Source of the DNA: Bhargavaea cecembensis DSE10
GTDB lineage: Bacteria; Bacillota; Bacilli; Bacillales_A; Planococcaceae
Direction of reading: 5' to 3'
DNA length: 64,000 bases
Assembly: GCF_000348905.1 (NCBI RefSeq)
Contig: NZ_AOFT01000009.1
Coordinates: forward strand, 62,001-126,000
Positions 44,408 to 52,202 of this stretch are shown one piece after another; the first letter of the stretch is position 1; every line of letters begins with the position of its first letter. A program made the position numbers and the translations under genes. The notes under the pieces are model-generated. The model did not search any database, was not told the origin of the DNA, and worked only from the letters and a program-made list of their open reading frames with translations.

Positions 44408-45091
44408 TTACTCTCCGCTGCTGCTCCGGGTAATCTGCCCGGCTGCATCCAGACTGAATACCGTTCCGTTTGACAAAGAAGCCGTCAGCGGATGGATTTC
44501 AGCATCTTTTTTTGAGAAATACCATCTGCGCCCATCGGGAACCAGAACGAAGTAGGCGTCACCGCTGCCGATGAAATTTAGTTCATCTGGCTCCAGATCC
44601 GTGCCGCGCAGCGGCAGCCCTGCATCAAACAGCGTCTGCCCTGCCTGCTGCACATCACCTGTCACCAGTCCGACCTCACTGATATTCAGGAAAGACGATC
44701 GGGTGATATCCCCATAGACGTCTTTTCTCCTCCGGCCGATGAGTTCGACGACATTGCCTGCCGGGTCCTCGAAATACATCGAGTCGGCATCAAATGCACG
44801 GAAATATACCTCATCCACGCCATCTTCCCAATTTAGCGGGACACGGTCCTGGATCCAGTGCTTCAGCATGGAAAACTGATTGCCTGGGATGTTGATTGCA
44901 AAATGGTAAAAGGCCGGCCGGTCCGCGGCAACAAACGTCACATCGGTCGTCCCGATTCTGACAGTAAAGCGGTCTTCCGCTCTTTCTGTGATTTCCAGCT
45001 CAAGAATATTGCCATAAAAACGCCGCATCGCAGCGAGCTGATCTGTGTATAATGTCACCGATTTAAACAAACGGTTCACCCCGCTTTTCAT
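44408..45091 (-). CDS. VOC-family protein (glyoxalase/dioxygenase fold)
   Basis: A protein of about 227 residues with two vicinal-oxygen-chelate halves: SVTLYTDQLAAMRRFYGNIL starts the first, SMYFEDPAGNVVELIG contains the metal Glu, and NISEVGLVTGDVQQAGQTLF starts the second. Enzyme activity cannot be assigned. The start is uncertain: ATG at 45091 has a weak site, while TTG at 45070 has GGGGTGA 4 nt upstream. An extended -10 (TGTTATAAT) near 45105 makes a very short leader. Confidence 0.8.
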   Translation of the reverse strand: MKSGVNRLFKSVTLYTDQLAAMRRFYGNILELEITERAEDRFTVRIGTTDVTFVAADRPAFYHFAINIPGNQFSMLKHWIQDRVPLNWEDGVDEVYFRAFDADSMYFEDPAGNVVELIGRRRKDVYGDITRSSFLNISEVGLVTGDVQQAGQTLFDAGLPLRGTDLEPDELNFIGSGDAYFVLVPDGRRWYFSKKDAEIHPLTASLSNGTVFSLDAAGQITRSSSGE

Positions 45092-45176
45092 ACTGTTTCC
45101 ATTATAACACGGCCGCCATTTCCCCACCGCACCATCAGGAAGCAATGAACTGTTTTTTCTCCCCCACACATTTCCA

Positions 45177-45205
45177 TTGCATCCCGGCCAGTTTTGCCCT
45201 ATACT
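45177..45205 (+). promoter_or_regulatory. Sigma-A promoter of the likely 6S RNA
   Basis: TTGCAT (45177-45182) and TATACT (45200-45205) are 17 bp apart, predicting a start near 45212, exactly where the long closing stem of the RNA begins. Confidence 0.65.
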
Positions 45206-45211
45206 CTAAAT

Positions 45212-45400
45212 ACAAGCTGCATTGACCGTATTGATTATAAAGTTAAACCTTTGAGCTGAAATAGGGAGTTTAAAAACGAGATCGGAATGATAGGCTCCGG
45301 ACCTTTTTCCGGAGACGTGCAGGAACATCTCTGAGGACACCCACTTTGTGGAGTGATGGTTTTTAACTTTCTAATTTTCCTACGGCAAAGGCGGCTTCTT
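45212..45400 (+). ncRNA. ssrS: Likely 6S RNA
   Basis: The 189-nt stretch folds by eye into a rod. The closing stem pairs AAGCTGC (45214) with GCGGCTT (45391), CCGTA (45226) with TACGG (45381), ATTA with TAAT, and AAAGTT/AAACC with GGTTT/AACTTT. A large bubble follows, whose 3' side has a small hairpin (CACCCAC/GTGGAGTG), then a GAGAT/ATCTC stem and a terminal CTCCGGA/TCCGGAG hairpin. Length, rod shape, central bubble and own promoter fit 6S RNA, which binds the sigma-A polymerase. Primary sequence identity was not checked. Confidence 0.65.
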
Positions 45401-45417
45401 ATTTTGACATTAACCGG

Positions 45418-45446
45418 CCAGTCCGTTCCACGGACTGGCCTTTTTC
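45418..45446 (+). terminator. Terminator after the 6S-like RNA
   Basis: GGCCAGTCCG and CGGACTGGCC form a 10-bp stem with a 5-nt loop followed by TTTTTC, 15 nt before the ypsA ribosome site. It may end the RNA or leak into ypsA. Confidence 0.85.
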
Positions 45447-45475
45447 ATTTATTCTCCGCAGAAAGGATGACGCTG

Positions 45476-46042
45476 ATGCTAAAACGGCTGCTGGTTAGCG
45501 GCTATAAGCCGCATGAACTCGGGATATTCAATGATAAGCATCCGGGAATCGCCGTGATCCGCAGGGCGATCACCGGCAGGATCCGCGGTCTGCTGGAAGA
45601 TGAAGGCCTTGAGTGGGTGATTGTGAGCGGGCAGCCGGGTGTTGAAACCTGGGCTGCCGAAGCTGCTTATGAATTGCGGCGCAAAGAATATCCCGAACTG
45701 AAAGTCGCGGTCATCACGCCATTCCTTGAGCAGGAGAAGAACTGGAACGATTCCAGGAAGCTTGCATATGAGTCCATCATCGGGAAGGCGGACTTTACGA
45801 CCGTCCTGATGAACCGGCCTTATGAAGGTCCGTGGCAGTTTTCCGAGAGGGATAAGTTTCTCCTCCGCAACTCGGACGGCCTGCTCCTGGTCTATGATGA
45901 GGAGAATGAGGGATCTCCCAAATGGTTGCGCAAACTCGCTCTTCCCGCTTCAGAACAGGGCCATTACGAGCTGCTCACCATTTCTGCCGAAGACCTCAAC
46001 TTTGCCGCAGAAGAGATGCGGATGGAAGAAGAAGGCTGGTAA
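45476..46042 (+). CDS. ypsA: YpsA-like protein (DUF1273)
   Basis: The 188-residue protein has the SLOG/Rossmann-like pattern of YpsA: VSGYKPHELGIF at the start, VIVSGQPGVETWAAEAAYEL near residue 55 and DGLLLVYDEENEGSPKWL near 145. B. subtilis YpsA influences cell division and protects from stress; the ligand is not settled. GAAAGG lies 9 nt before the ATG at 45476. In B. subtilis gpsB follows it; here gpsB is absent and the next gene is convergent. Confidence 0.9.
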   Translation: MLKRLLVSGYKPHELGIFNDKHPGIAVIRRAITGRIRGLLEDEGLEWVIVSGQPGVETWAAEAAYELRRKEYPELKVAVITPFLEQEKNWNDSRKLAYESIIGKADFTTVLMNRPYEGPWQFSERDKFLLRNSDGLLLVYDEENEGSPKWLRKLALPASEQGHYELLTISAEDLNFAAEEMRMEEEGW

Positions 46043-46096
46043 GTCTGCTGTTTTAACGGGAATGCCCATTATCCTTTTATCGATCCTGAATACGGC

Positions 46097-46130
46097 AAAA
46101 AGCCATCACTTTTCGAAAGTGATGGCTTTT
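46097..46130. terminator. Bidirectional terminator
   Basis: AAAAGCCATCACTTT and its complement form a 15-bp stem with a 4-nt loop between two convergent genes. Confidence 0.9.
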
Positions 46131-46161
46131 AATGATCGGTTCCTGCAGTCGGCTGAACTTA

Positions 46162-46836
46162 TCAGAGTACGAACTCGGTATTCACGTAGACAAGTGTCCA
46201 GTGGTCGGCATCAAGTAGATCTTCGATTTTGAGTTTCTCGCCGTGGCCGAGCCAGACATCATCTCCCATGACCGCGACGACCATCGAACGGCCGCCATTA
46301 TGCAGGTTCAGATAAATGTCTCCGATATTCGGCTGGATTTCCTGTGTCCTGGATAGCTTCGCCCCAAGCTTTGCATCTTCTGCAAGTGTCTCCTCGGATA
46401 CAAGAGATGCGTCCTGATAAGCGATGTTCCGGGCTTCCGGGTTACGCCCTTCCTGCAGCACAACGAATTCCTTGCGCTTGATCGGATTCTGGCGGCCCGT
46501 AACGACTGTCCGTCCTTCGATCTGCTCGACTTTCTCAAATTCGTTGAGACCATAATGGCTCATCGGTTCCGGATCCGGCTTTGTAACCAGAATGTACCCG
46601 TCGACTTCCGGCTCGAGGTCTTCACGGATCGTATACCATTGCCCCATAAACATAAATGCATCCATGTGGCTTGGCCTGTGAAGCGTGATTTCTTCCGCCT
46701 TGCTTGTGACCTGTTCCATGTCTTTGATGCGGTACATGTGTACAGACTTTTTGGCAAGCGGGTTGATGGTGTAGACTTTGTGCAGCTCGTTTTTGTAATA
46801 AACGAACTGTCCTTTCCGTACCTGAAGTAATTTCAC
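46162..46836 (-). CDS. Conserved protein of unknown function
   Basis: I do not recognise the family. The 224-residue soluble protein starts at a GTG after AGGAGGGAGG. The beginning (KLLQVRKGQFVYYKNELHKV) looks like a small beta-barrel (SH3/KOW-like), and a similar pattern returns near residue 175 (IGDIYLNLHNGGRSMVVAVM), so it may consist of repeated barrels. It is acidic, has no membrane segment, and stands alone. Confidence 0.75.
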   Translation of the reverse strand: MKLLQVRKGQFVYYKNELHKVYTINPLAKKSVHMYRIKDMEQVTSKAEEITLHRPSHMDAFMFMGQWYTIREDLEPEVDGYILVTKPDPEPMSHYGLNEFEKVEQIEGRTVVTGRQNPIKRKEFVVLQEGRNPEARNIAYQDASLVSEETLAEDAKLGAKLSRTQEIQPNIGDIYLNLHNGGRSMVVAVMGDDVWLGHGEKLKIEDLLDADHWTLVYVNTEFVL

Positions 46837-46949
46837 TTCGTGTACCTCCCTCCTACAGTGGCTCTCGTTTCATCTTAAGGGATGGGCGGACGGGTGTCCA
46901 TGAACATGCAAAATTTTTTATCCGCATGTTCGGTTCAGATGCCAATCTT

Positions 46950-47393
46950 TTAGACATGCCGGCTTTTCAGCACGGTGATCATCAAGAGTTCCCTGAGATC
47001 CTGTTCACTCATCCCGGGCAGCCGGGCAGTGATTTCTTCTATCATCCTTTCCCGTCCATCCCGGTCGCCATACATCCGATTGCCTGCCCGGACAAGGGAA
47101 TCCGCCAATTCTTCAAGTCCGGTTTCTTCTGAACCGGCTGACCGGTCCGGTTCAAGAGCAGCGTACTCTTTTTCAGGGTCCTGTTCACCGGTCAGCAGGC
47201 TTTCTGCTGATATTCCGAATCTCTCGGATATGGTGACAATCCAACTGGCAGAAGGAGCGCTTTTGCCTTCCTCCCAATGCTTGATCCGGCTTGCCGAAGT
47301 GCCGATCTCTTTGCCGAAAGCCAGCATCGACAGCCCCTCCCGCTCACGGAGCGCCTTCAGCCGCCTGCCGAATGCAGCCTGATTCCAAGCCAT
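46950..47393 (-). CDS. XRE-family helix-turn-helix protein
   Basis: The 147-residue protein has a Cro/C1-type DNA-binding domain at residues 8-65 (LKALREREGLSMLAFGKEIG and SASRIKHWEEGKS) and a variable, acidic C-terminal part of about 80 residues. The ATG at 47393 is chosen for AAGGAGGG 7 nt upstream. It stands alone; the region in front of it is a possible self-regulated promoter. No phage genes are nearby. Confidence 0.85.
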   Translation of the reverse strand: MAWNQAAFGRRLKALREREGLSMLAFGKEIGTSASRIKHWEEGKSAPSASWIVTISERFGISAESLLTGEQDPEKEYAALEPDRSAGSEETGLEELADSLVRAGNRMYGDRDGRERMIEEITARLPGMSEQDLRELLMITVLKSRHV

Positions 47394-47599
47394 GGGGCTC
47401 CCTCCTTCTCTATTCCCCATCATAGCATAGCTTAACTTATTCAGAAATCACGGCTTATAGTTTATTTTTCCGTCATGCAGCAAGCGGCTCCTATTCCTTT
47501 TTCACCGAAGGCAATCTGCGAAACATCGCGAAATTTGTCTGATGTTTTCGATAACAGGTGGTACACTAAATACAATTCGATGAAAAGGGGGCGTTTTGC

Positions 47600-48151
47600 C
47601 TGCAACAGCATTATTTCCTTGGAATTCGTATCCCTTCAGACGTTCAGAGGCTTGCTGATCAGTACCTGAATCAACACCGGCTGGCCGAACGGTACAAAGT
47701 TGTTTCGCATCCCGATGATCTCCATATCACCCTTTTTTACCTGGGAGCCTGCGATGATCGGATGATTTCCAAGCTTTCCGTCCAGCTCCGCTCCCTTTCC
47801 GAACGGCATCCCGGCTTCACGATACAGGTTGATGGGTTTAATTTCTTTGGTCCGTCCACGGGCCCGCGCGTTACCTACCTGTCCGTTACAAAAAATATGC
47901 TCCTTGAACGCCTTCAGAAGGATGTGTCCGCTGCCGTGACAGCGGTGACCGGCCTGCCATCAAAAGACCGTTTCGTTCCCCACATTACGATCGCCAAAAA
48001 GAGAAAAACCGATGAGCGGCTTGCCCTCTCATCCGATTTATTTGATCCGTATCCGGTCTCTGTCGACAACTTCCATCTGTTTCAGATTCATCCGCACAAT
48101 ACACCGAAATACGAGCCAATTGAAACTTTCCCTTTGGGGAGGCCCGATTAA
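47600..48151 (+). CDS. thpR: RNA 2',3'-cyclic phosphodiesterase (2H family), CTG start
   Basis: This LigT/ThpR-type enzyme opens 2',3'-cyclic phosphates on RNA ends. Both 2H motifs are present: HITLFYLG near residue 45 and HITIAKK near 130. The frame is open back only to a stop at 47567, and the only start-like codon upstream of conserved sequence is CTG at 47600, 8 nt after AAGGGGG. This gives 183 residues, the length of B. subtilis YtlP as I recall it. The first ATG, at 47762, would delete the first catalytic motif. Confidence 0.85.
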   Translation: MQQHYFLGIRIPSDVQRLADQYLNQHRLAERYKVVSHPDDLHITLFYLGACDDRMISKLSVQLRSLSERHPGFTIQVDGFNFFGPSTGPRVTYLSVTKNMLLERLQKDVSAAVTAVTGLPSKDRFVPHITIAKKRKTDERLALSSDLFDPYPVSVDNFHLFQIHPHNTPKYEPIETFPLGRPD

Positions 48152-48190
48152 ACGAACAGACCTGGTTCTGTTCTTTTTTTGGATTGGTAC

Positions 48191-48220
48191 TTGTCAATAA
48201 GCAGTAGTATGGAATATACT
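48191..48220 (+). promoter_or_regulatory. Promoter and dyad of the PadR operon
   Basis: TTGTCA (48191-48196) and TATACT (48215-48220) are 18 bp apart. AGTAT-GGAAT-ATACT is a dyad over the -10, and AGCAGTA/TACTGCT arms surround it, a plausible site for self-repression by the PadR protein. Confidence 0.65.
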
Positions 48221-48272
48221 GTTTGCATGGTACTGCTTTTTGCACAGTAGTTACAGACAGGCAGGTGAAATG

Positions 48273-48596
48273 ATGAATGTACAGTTCAAAAAAGGGGTGC
48301 TGAACCTTTGTGTGCTTGCCCTGCTCGACGGCCAGGACCGCTACGGCTATGAACTCGTGCAGATGATCTCCAGGCGGATCGAAGTCTCAGAGGGATCTGT
48401 CTATACCCTTCTCCGGCGGCTGACAAAGGAAGGATATTTTGAGACCTACCTAAAAGAATCCTCTGAAGGGCCCCCAAGGAAATATTACCGGCTGACCGTC
48501 GCCGGACAGGATTACCTGAAGGACCTGCTTGCCGAATGGCGAAGCTTCACCGAAAGTGTCAACGATCTGATCGGAGGGGATGGAAATGATGAATAA
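48273..48596 (+). CDS. PadR-family transcriptional regulator
   Basis: The 107-residue winged-helix protein shows FKKGVLNLCVLALLDGQDRY, VSEGSVYTLLRRLTKEGYFE (recognition helix and wing) and GPPRKYYRLTVAGQDYL, all standard for PadR. The ATG at 48273 is 5 nt after AGGTG; one at 48270 is possible. It overlaps the DUF1700/DUF4097 gene. PadR genes of this kind usually repress their own operon and respond to envelope stress or drugs. Confidence 0.92.
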   Translation: MNVQFKKGVLNLCVLALLDGQDRYGYELVQMISRRIEVSEGSVYTLLRRLTKEGYFETYLKESSEGPPRKYYRLTVAGQDYLKDLLAEWRSFTESVNDLIGGDGNDE

Positions 48597-49644
48597 GGAG
48601 CAGTTTCTTCATGCGCTCGGGAAAGAATTGGCCGTATTGCCTGCAGAGGAGAAAGAGGACGTCCTGGGGGATCTGGATGAATACTTTGAAGAAGGATTGC
48701 GGGATGGCAAAAGCGAGCATGAAATCGCTGCCTCCCTTGGTACCCCGGAAAGTATCGCTGCTGATATTTTGAGCGCTTATCCCGAATTTACGGAAACGGA
48801 ACAGCCGGCTGCCCGGACCAGAAAACAGCATGATGATTACGAGATGATCGAGATTCCCGGCGGCCGCTACACCGCTGCCGAAATCATGACAGAAACCGGT
48901 GCAGTGAAGGCAATCCCATCAGCGGATGGGGTCACTCGCATCGAATTGATCGGAAACCGGAAAGACCTGAAGTTCGACGCCGATATCCATGACGAAAAAC
49001 TGAGCATTACCCTGGTCGGACGCCGCAGCATCAGAAGCTGGTTCAGCTTCGGTAGTTCCCCAATGTTCCGGATGGTGATCCATCTGCCGAAAAAACTTTA
49101 TGAGTCTCTTTTGATCCGAACGGAAAACGGCTCGATCTCAGCCGAAAAACAACTGGCCAGACAATTTGCCGCCCATTCTGATAATGGCCGGATCACCGTC
49201 AGAGAATGCGCCTTTCGTTCAGCAGAAGCAAAAACCGACAATGGCCGGATTGAAATGGATAAGATGGAATCCGATACACTCCGTTGCACGACGGACAACG
49301 GACGCATCCAATTGGCCCGTGTCCGATCAGGCCAGATCTGGGCAGAAACCGACAATGGCCGGATCACGATGGAGAACATCGAAGGGAACACCACAGGAAA
49401 AACGGATAACGGCCGGATCGAGCTATCCGTGGAACAAATCACTCATCCGATCGATCTTAAAACGGATAATGGCAGTGTAACAGTGACCATGATGGCCATA
49501 CCTTCTGATGCCTCAATCCGTGTCCGGAACGTCAATGGACATGTGGAGATTTTCGGTGAGCGGAAAAAAGAAGCGATCTTTGGCGACGGCCGCATACCCG
49601 TAAAGCTTGAATCAGAAAACGGCAGAGTTATGGTCAAGCAATAG
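48589..49644 (+). CDS. DUF1700-DUF4097 protein
   Basis: The 351-residue protein has an N-terminal DUF1700/HAAS helical domain (about 1-70: LPAEEKEDVLGDLDEYFEEG) that pairs with PadR regulators, and a C-terminal DUF4097 beta-helix (about 90-350). The helix has repeated rungs TENGSI, SDNGRI, TDNGRI (several) and TDNGSV about 18-21 residues apart. No membrane segment is seen, unlike relatives such as LiaG. The start ATG overlaps the PadR stop region after GGAGGGG. Envelope stress sensing is inferred from relatives. Confidence 0.88.
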   Translation: MNKEQFLHALGKELAVLPAEEKEDVLGDLDEYFEEGLRDGKSEHEIAASLGTPESIAADILSAYPEFTETEQPAARTRKQHDDYEMIEIPGGRYTAAEIMTETGAVKAIPSADGVTRIELIGNRKDLKFDADIHDEKLSITLVGRRSIRSWFSFGSSPMFRMVIHLPKKLYESLLIRTENGSISAEKQLARQFAAHSDNGRITVRECAFRSAEAKTDNGRIEMDKMESDTLRCTTDNGRIQLARVRSGQIWAETDNGRITMENIEGNTTGKTDNGRIELSVEQITHPIDLKTDNGSVTVTMMAIPSDASIRVRNVNGHVEIFGERKKEAIFGDGRIPVKLESENGRVMVKQ

Positions 49645-49663
49645 CGCTTCCGTATGTTTAAAT

Positions 49664-49712
49664 GAAAAGAGGCCGTTCCGGATCAGAATTTCTTCCGGAT
49701 TGGCCCCTTTTT
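49664..49712. terminator. Bidirectional terminator
   Basis: AAAAGAGGCC-CCGGA and TCCGGA-GGCC-CTTTTT form a two-part stem between the DUF4097 gene and the convergent dUTPase gene. Confidence 0.75.
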
Positions 49713-50196
49713 AATATCCGCGCTGCTGCCTGGCATAGTTTTCGTCATTCTTTTCCCGGTAAGCACGGATCATTTCATCCGGCGTGAATCCGAGCAATTC
49801 AGCAATCGCCCCGTAATGCACCCAAATGGCTTCATACGAAGCCCTGTCCTGCCGCTCGCCGAAGTCGAGTACAGCCCGCTGTGTCCGGATGAACATGTCC
49901 GTCAGGTCGCCCGCCATCTTCCCTTTCGGCCATTCCTGAAGATCCTCCATGTCCCTCAGAATGCCAAGGGACAGCAGGAAATGAATGGAATCCACATATT
50001 CCTCGATCAGCACCGGCTTCGGGGACGGACCTTTTTGGCTCCAGAATTTAAAGCAGCGTGTTTCATTGGCCAGCTCCGCCAGCTCAACGGTGAGGGCCAG
50101 CAGCTTCTCCCTGAAGACATCCCGTTCAACACCGTTGTTTTCTTCAATATACGCATCCAACCGTTTCTGCATTTCAAATAGACCTGTCAGTTCCAA
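49711..50196 (-). CDS. Dimeric dUTP diphosphatase (MazG-like)
   Basis: The 161-residue all-alpha protein fits the dUTPase-2 family, which removes dUTP to keep uracil out of DNA. LTVELAELANETRCFKFWS gives the metal-binding E-x2-E, and EEYVDSIHFLLSLG the second acidic motif E-x2-D. Relatives also occur in phages; here it sits in a housekeeping context. The start is the ATG at 50196. Confidence 0.88.
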   Translation of the reverse strand: MELTGLFEMQKRLDAYIEENNGVERDVFREKLLALTVELAELANETRCFKFWSQKGPSPKPVLIEEYVDSIHFLLSLGILRDMEDLQEWPKGKMAGDLTDMFIRTQRAVLDFGERQDRASYEAIWVHYGAIAELLGFTPDEMIRAYREKNDENYARQQRGY

Positions 50197-50233
50197 TCTT
50201 GCCCCTCCGAACAGAAAAAAGTTATCGTTTTTT

Positions 50234-50259
50234 TGAAACCTTTTCGCGTTTCAATCGTA
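50234..50259 (+). promoter_or_regulatory. Sigma-W promoter of ysdB
   Basis: TGAAAC (50234-50239) and CGTA (50256-50259) are 16 bp apart, the consensus for sigma-W. B. subtilis ysdB belongs to the sigma-W regulon, so promoter and gene agree. No sigW gene is in the window. Confidence 0.88.
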
Positions 50260-50294
50260 TAGGAGGAAACCAGTATGTGCAAGGGGGCACCGCC

Positions 50295-50687
50295 ATGGCC
50301 TTGATTATCCGAGTGATCGTAATCGCCGTCATCGTCTATTTGTTCTACCGGGGCATCCGTTACCTCACCGACCCCAAAAGAAAGCTGGATGAAGCCTATG
50401 AGCAGGAACGGTATTACTTCTATGATGACGTGAAAAATGTCCGGAAAAATTTTTTCATCACCTATAAAGGCGCCCTCTTTGAAGGTGAGAAATATATGGG
50501 GACAACCGACCGGTCATTTGAGGTCGTCTCCATCTTTGTATGGGTCAAGGACGAAGCTTCCCTTCAGGGCTTCACCCGGGATGATTTTCTGTTCCTCGAA
50601 AAAGAAATCCGCATGAGCTATCCGGACGCGGACATCAATTGGAAAAATCCGATTGAGCAGCTGATGAAAAAAGGCGGAACCGCTTAA
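50295..50687 (+). CDS. ysdB: Sigma-W pathway protein YsdB
   Basis: The 130-residue protein has one N-terminal membrane helix (about residues 3-20, ALIIRVIVIAVIVYLFYRG) followed by a soluble part with ERYYFYDDVKNVRKNFFITY. In B. subtilis YsdB sits beside ysdA and rplT and is driven by sigma-W; its job in envelope stress is not clear. The ATG at 50295 follows AAGGGGGC. A 9-codon open frame (50275-50304) overlaps the start. Confidence 0.9.
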   Translation: MALIIRVIVIAVIVYLFYRGIRYLTDPKRKLDEAYEQERYYFYDDVKNVRKNFFITYKGALFEGEKYMGTTDRSFEVVSIFVWVKDEASLQGFTRDDFLFLEKEIRMSYPDADINWKNPIEQLMKKGGTA

Positions 50688-50705
50688 TGCGGTCCGCCTT
50701 TTTGG
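50667..50705. terminator. Bidirectional terminator
   Basis: AAAAAAGGCGGAACCGC and GCGGTCCGCCTTTTT form a stem with one mismatch. It overlaps the last codons of ysdB and lies just after the convergent ysdA. Confidence 0.85.
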
Positions 50706-50707
50706 CT

Positions 50708-50986
50708 TTATCCGAGCTGCAAAGTTCCTGCCAGATACAGAATGGCCGCGAGATCCACAATCGCCAGCATCAGAAAGCCGACACGGAAAGCGGTGTGCTT
50801 CGTCTTATGCCGGAATGCCTGCATGCCGGCATAGGAACCGGGACCGCCGCCGAGAATGGCAATCATCCAGAGCGTCCGCTCCGGCACCCGCCAGCCGCCG
50901 TTTTTCGCCTGCCGCTTGTCATAGCCCATCATGATGAAACCGTACGCTGACAAAATAAGAATCCAGCCGATCCCCACGTTTTCCAT
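50708..50986 (-). CDS. ysdA: DUF1294 membrane protein YsdA
   Basis: The 92-residue protein has about three membrane segments and the DUF1294 motifs YDKRQAKNGGWRVPERTL and GGGPGSYAGMQAFRHKTKH. It follows rplT as in B. subtilis, separated from it by a terminator hairpin. Its function is not known. Confidence 0.92.
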   Translation of the reverse strand: MENVGIGWILILSAYGFIMMGYDKRQAKNGGWRVPERTLWMIAILGGGPGSYAGMQAFRHKTKHTAFRVGFLMLAIVDLAAILYLAGTLQLG

Positions 50987-51011
50987 GCCGATCCCTCCGA
51001 TCCATCCAAAA

Positions 51012-51035
51012 AGACCGGCGAATGGTCGCCGGTCT
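51012..51035 (-). terminator. Terminator after rplT
   Basis: AGACCGGCGA and TCGCCGGTCT form a 10-bp stem with a 4-nt loop, followed by TTTTTGG on the minus strand. Confidence 0.85.
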
Positions 51036-51045
51036 CTCCACTGGA

Positions 51046-51402
51046 TTAGTTAACTGCTTTTTTCGCTGCTTCTGCGAGTTGTGCGAATGCTTTCTCGTCA
51101 GTGATCGCGAGGTCTGCGAGCATCTTGCGGTTCACATCGATGCCTGCAACTTTAAGGCCGTGCATGAGTTTGCTGTAGGACAGGCCGTTCAGGCGTGCAG
51201 CTGCGTTGATCCGTGCAATCCACAGTTTGCGGAAGTCACGTTTTTTCTGACGACGGTCACGGTATGCATATTGCAGGGACTTCATGACCTGTTGGTTAGC
51301 TGTTTTGTAGAGTGTGTGCTTCGAGCCGTAGTAGCCCTTGGCAAGTTTGAGAACACGATTACGACGCTTACGTGTTACTGTTCCGCCTTTTACGCGTGGC
51401 AT
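51046..51402 (-). CDS. rplT: Ribosomal protein L20
   Basis: The 118-residue L20 binds 23S rRNA early in large subunit assembly. [20 protein letters not shown] and [20 protein letters not shown] are diagnostic. It closes the infC-rpmI-rplT operon and is expected to repress that operon by binding the leader upstream of infC. Confidence 0.99.
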   Translation of the reverse strand: MPRVKGGTVTRKRRNRVLKLAKGYYGSKHTLYKTANQQVMKSLQYAYRDRRQKKRDFRKLWIARINAAARLNGLSYSKLMHGLKVAGIDVNRKMLADLAITDEKAFAQLAEAAKKAVN

Positions 51403-51443
51403 TGGATTTCCCTCCTGATGTTGATTCGATTTCTATGATCGGA

Positions 51444-51644
51444 TTATTTCATGTAAGTGAGCATTTGCTTGATGCGCTTGAAGTCGCCTTTGGAAACGAC
51501 GGCAGCTTTGCGGAGATGACGCTTTTGCTTTGTCGATTTGTTGGCGAACAAGTGGGACGTATAAGCACGGCCGCGCTTGAGTTTGCCGGAACCGGTGCGC
51601 TTGAAGCGCTTTGCGGAACCTTTGTGTGTTTTCATTTTCGGCAT
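51444..51644 (-). CDS. rpmI: Ribosomal protein L35
   Basis: The 66-residue L35 has the family start [20 protein letters not shown] and the conserved [19 protein letters not shown]. It lies between infC and rplT with short gaps and is co-transcribed with both. Confidence 0.99.
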   Translation of the reverse strand: MPKMKTHKGSAKRFKRTGSGKLKRGRAYTSHLFANKSTKQKRHLRKAAVVSKGDFKRIKQMLTYMK

Positions 51645-51674
51645 GGTCGGTATCCTCCTAATCCTGTGCGTAGA

Positions 51675-52202
51675 TTATTTCTTTTCTTCGATCGGGGCCA
51701 TCTGCAGGAACATGCTTCGGCCTTCCATCTTCGGTTTCTGTTCGACTGTGCCGACTTCCTTGCAGGCTTCGGCGAAACGTTCGAGAACGCGCTGGCCGAT
51801 CTCCTTGTGGGTGATCGCACGGCCGCGGAAACGGATGGACGCTTTCACTTTGTCCCCTTTTTCAAGGAACTTGATTGCGTTTCGGAGCTTGGTCTGGAAG
51901 TCATGCTCGTCGATGGACGGGCTCAGGCGGACTTCCTTGATGTTGATGACTTTCTGGTTTTTGCGCGCTTCCCGTTCTTTCTTCTGCTGTTCGAACTTGA
52001 ACTTCCCATAGTCCATGATCCGGGCTACTGGCGGTTTTGCGTTCGGTGCGACAAGAACGAGATCCAAGTTTGCACGCGTAGCGATTTCCATCGCTTCGTT
52101 CCGCGTTTTGACGCCCAGCTGATCACCGTTTTGGTCGATGATGCGGAGCTCCCGGGCACGGATGCCCTCGTTGACAAATTTGTCTCGGTTATCTCTGCTA
52201 AT
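51675..52202 (-). CDS. infC: Translation initiation factor IF-3, ATT start
   Basis: The 175-residue IF-3 discriminates start codons on the 30S subunit. [20 protein letters not shown] opens the N-domain, and the C-domain holds [12 protein letters not shown]. The start is ATT at 52202, 6 nt after GGAGGTGG; the rare start codon is a known feature of infC and lets IF-3 limit its own synthesis. The frame is open far upstream, but that stretch is the leader RNA. Confidence 0.98.
   Translation of the reverse strand: MSRDNRDKFVNEGIRARELRIIDQNGDQLGVKTRNEAMEIATRANLDLVLVAPNAKPPVARIMDYGKFKFEQQKKEREARKNQKVINIKEVRLSPSIDEHDFQTKLRNAIKFLEKGDKVKASIRFRGRAITHKEIGQRVLERFAEACKEVGTVEQKPKMEGRSMFLQMAPIEEKK

Noticed and set aside
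45212-45446. T-box or metabolite riboswitch upstream of ypsA
   Set aside because: There is a terminator, but no T-box sequence and no known aptamer core; the long rod with central bubble fits 6S RNA better.
50275-50304. Nine-codon upstream frame with AGGAGG overlapping ysdB
   Set aside because: The sigma-W start would fall around 50268, so most of the AGGAGG would not be in the transcript; a leader peptide is not supported.
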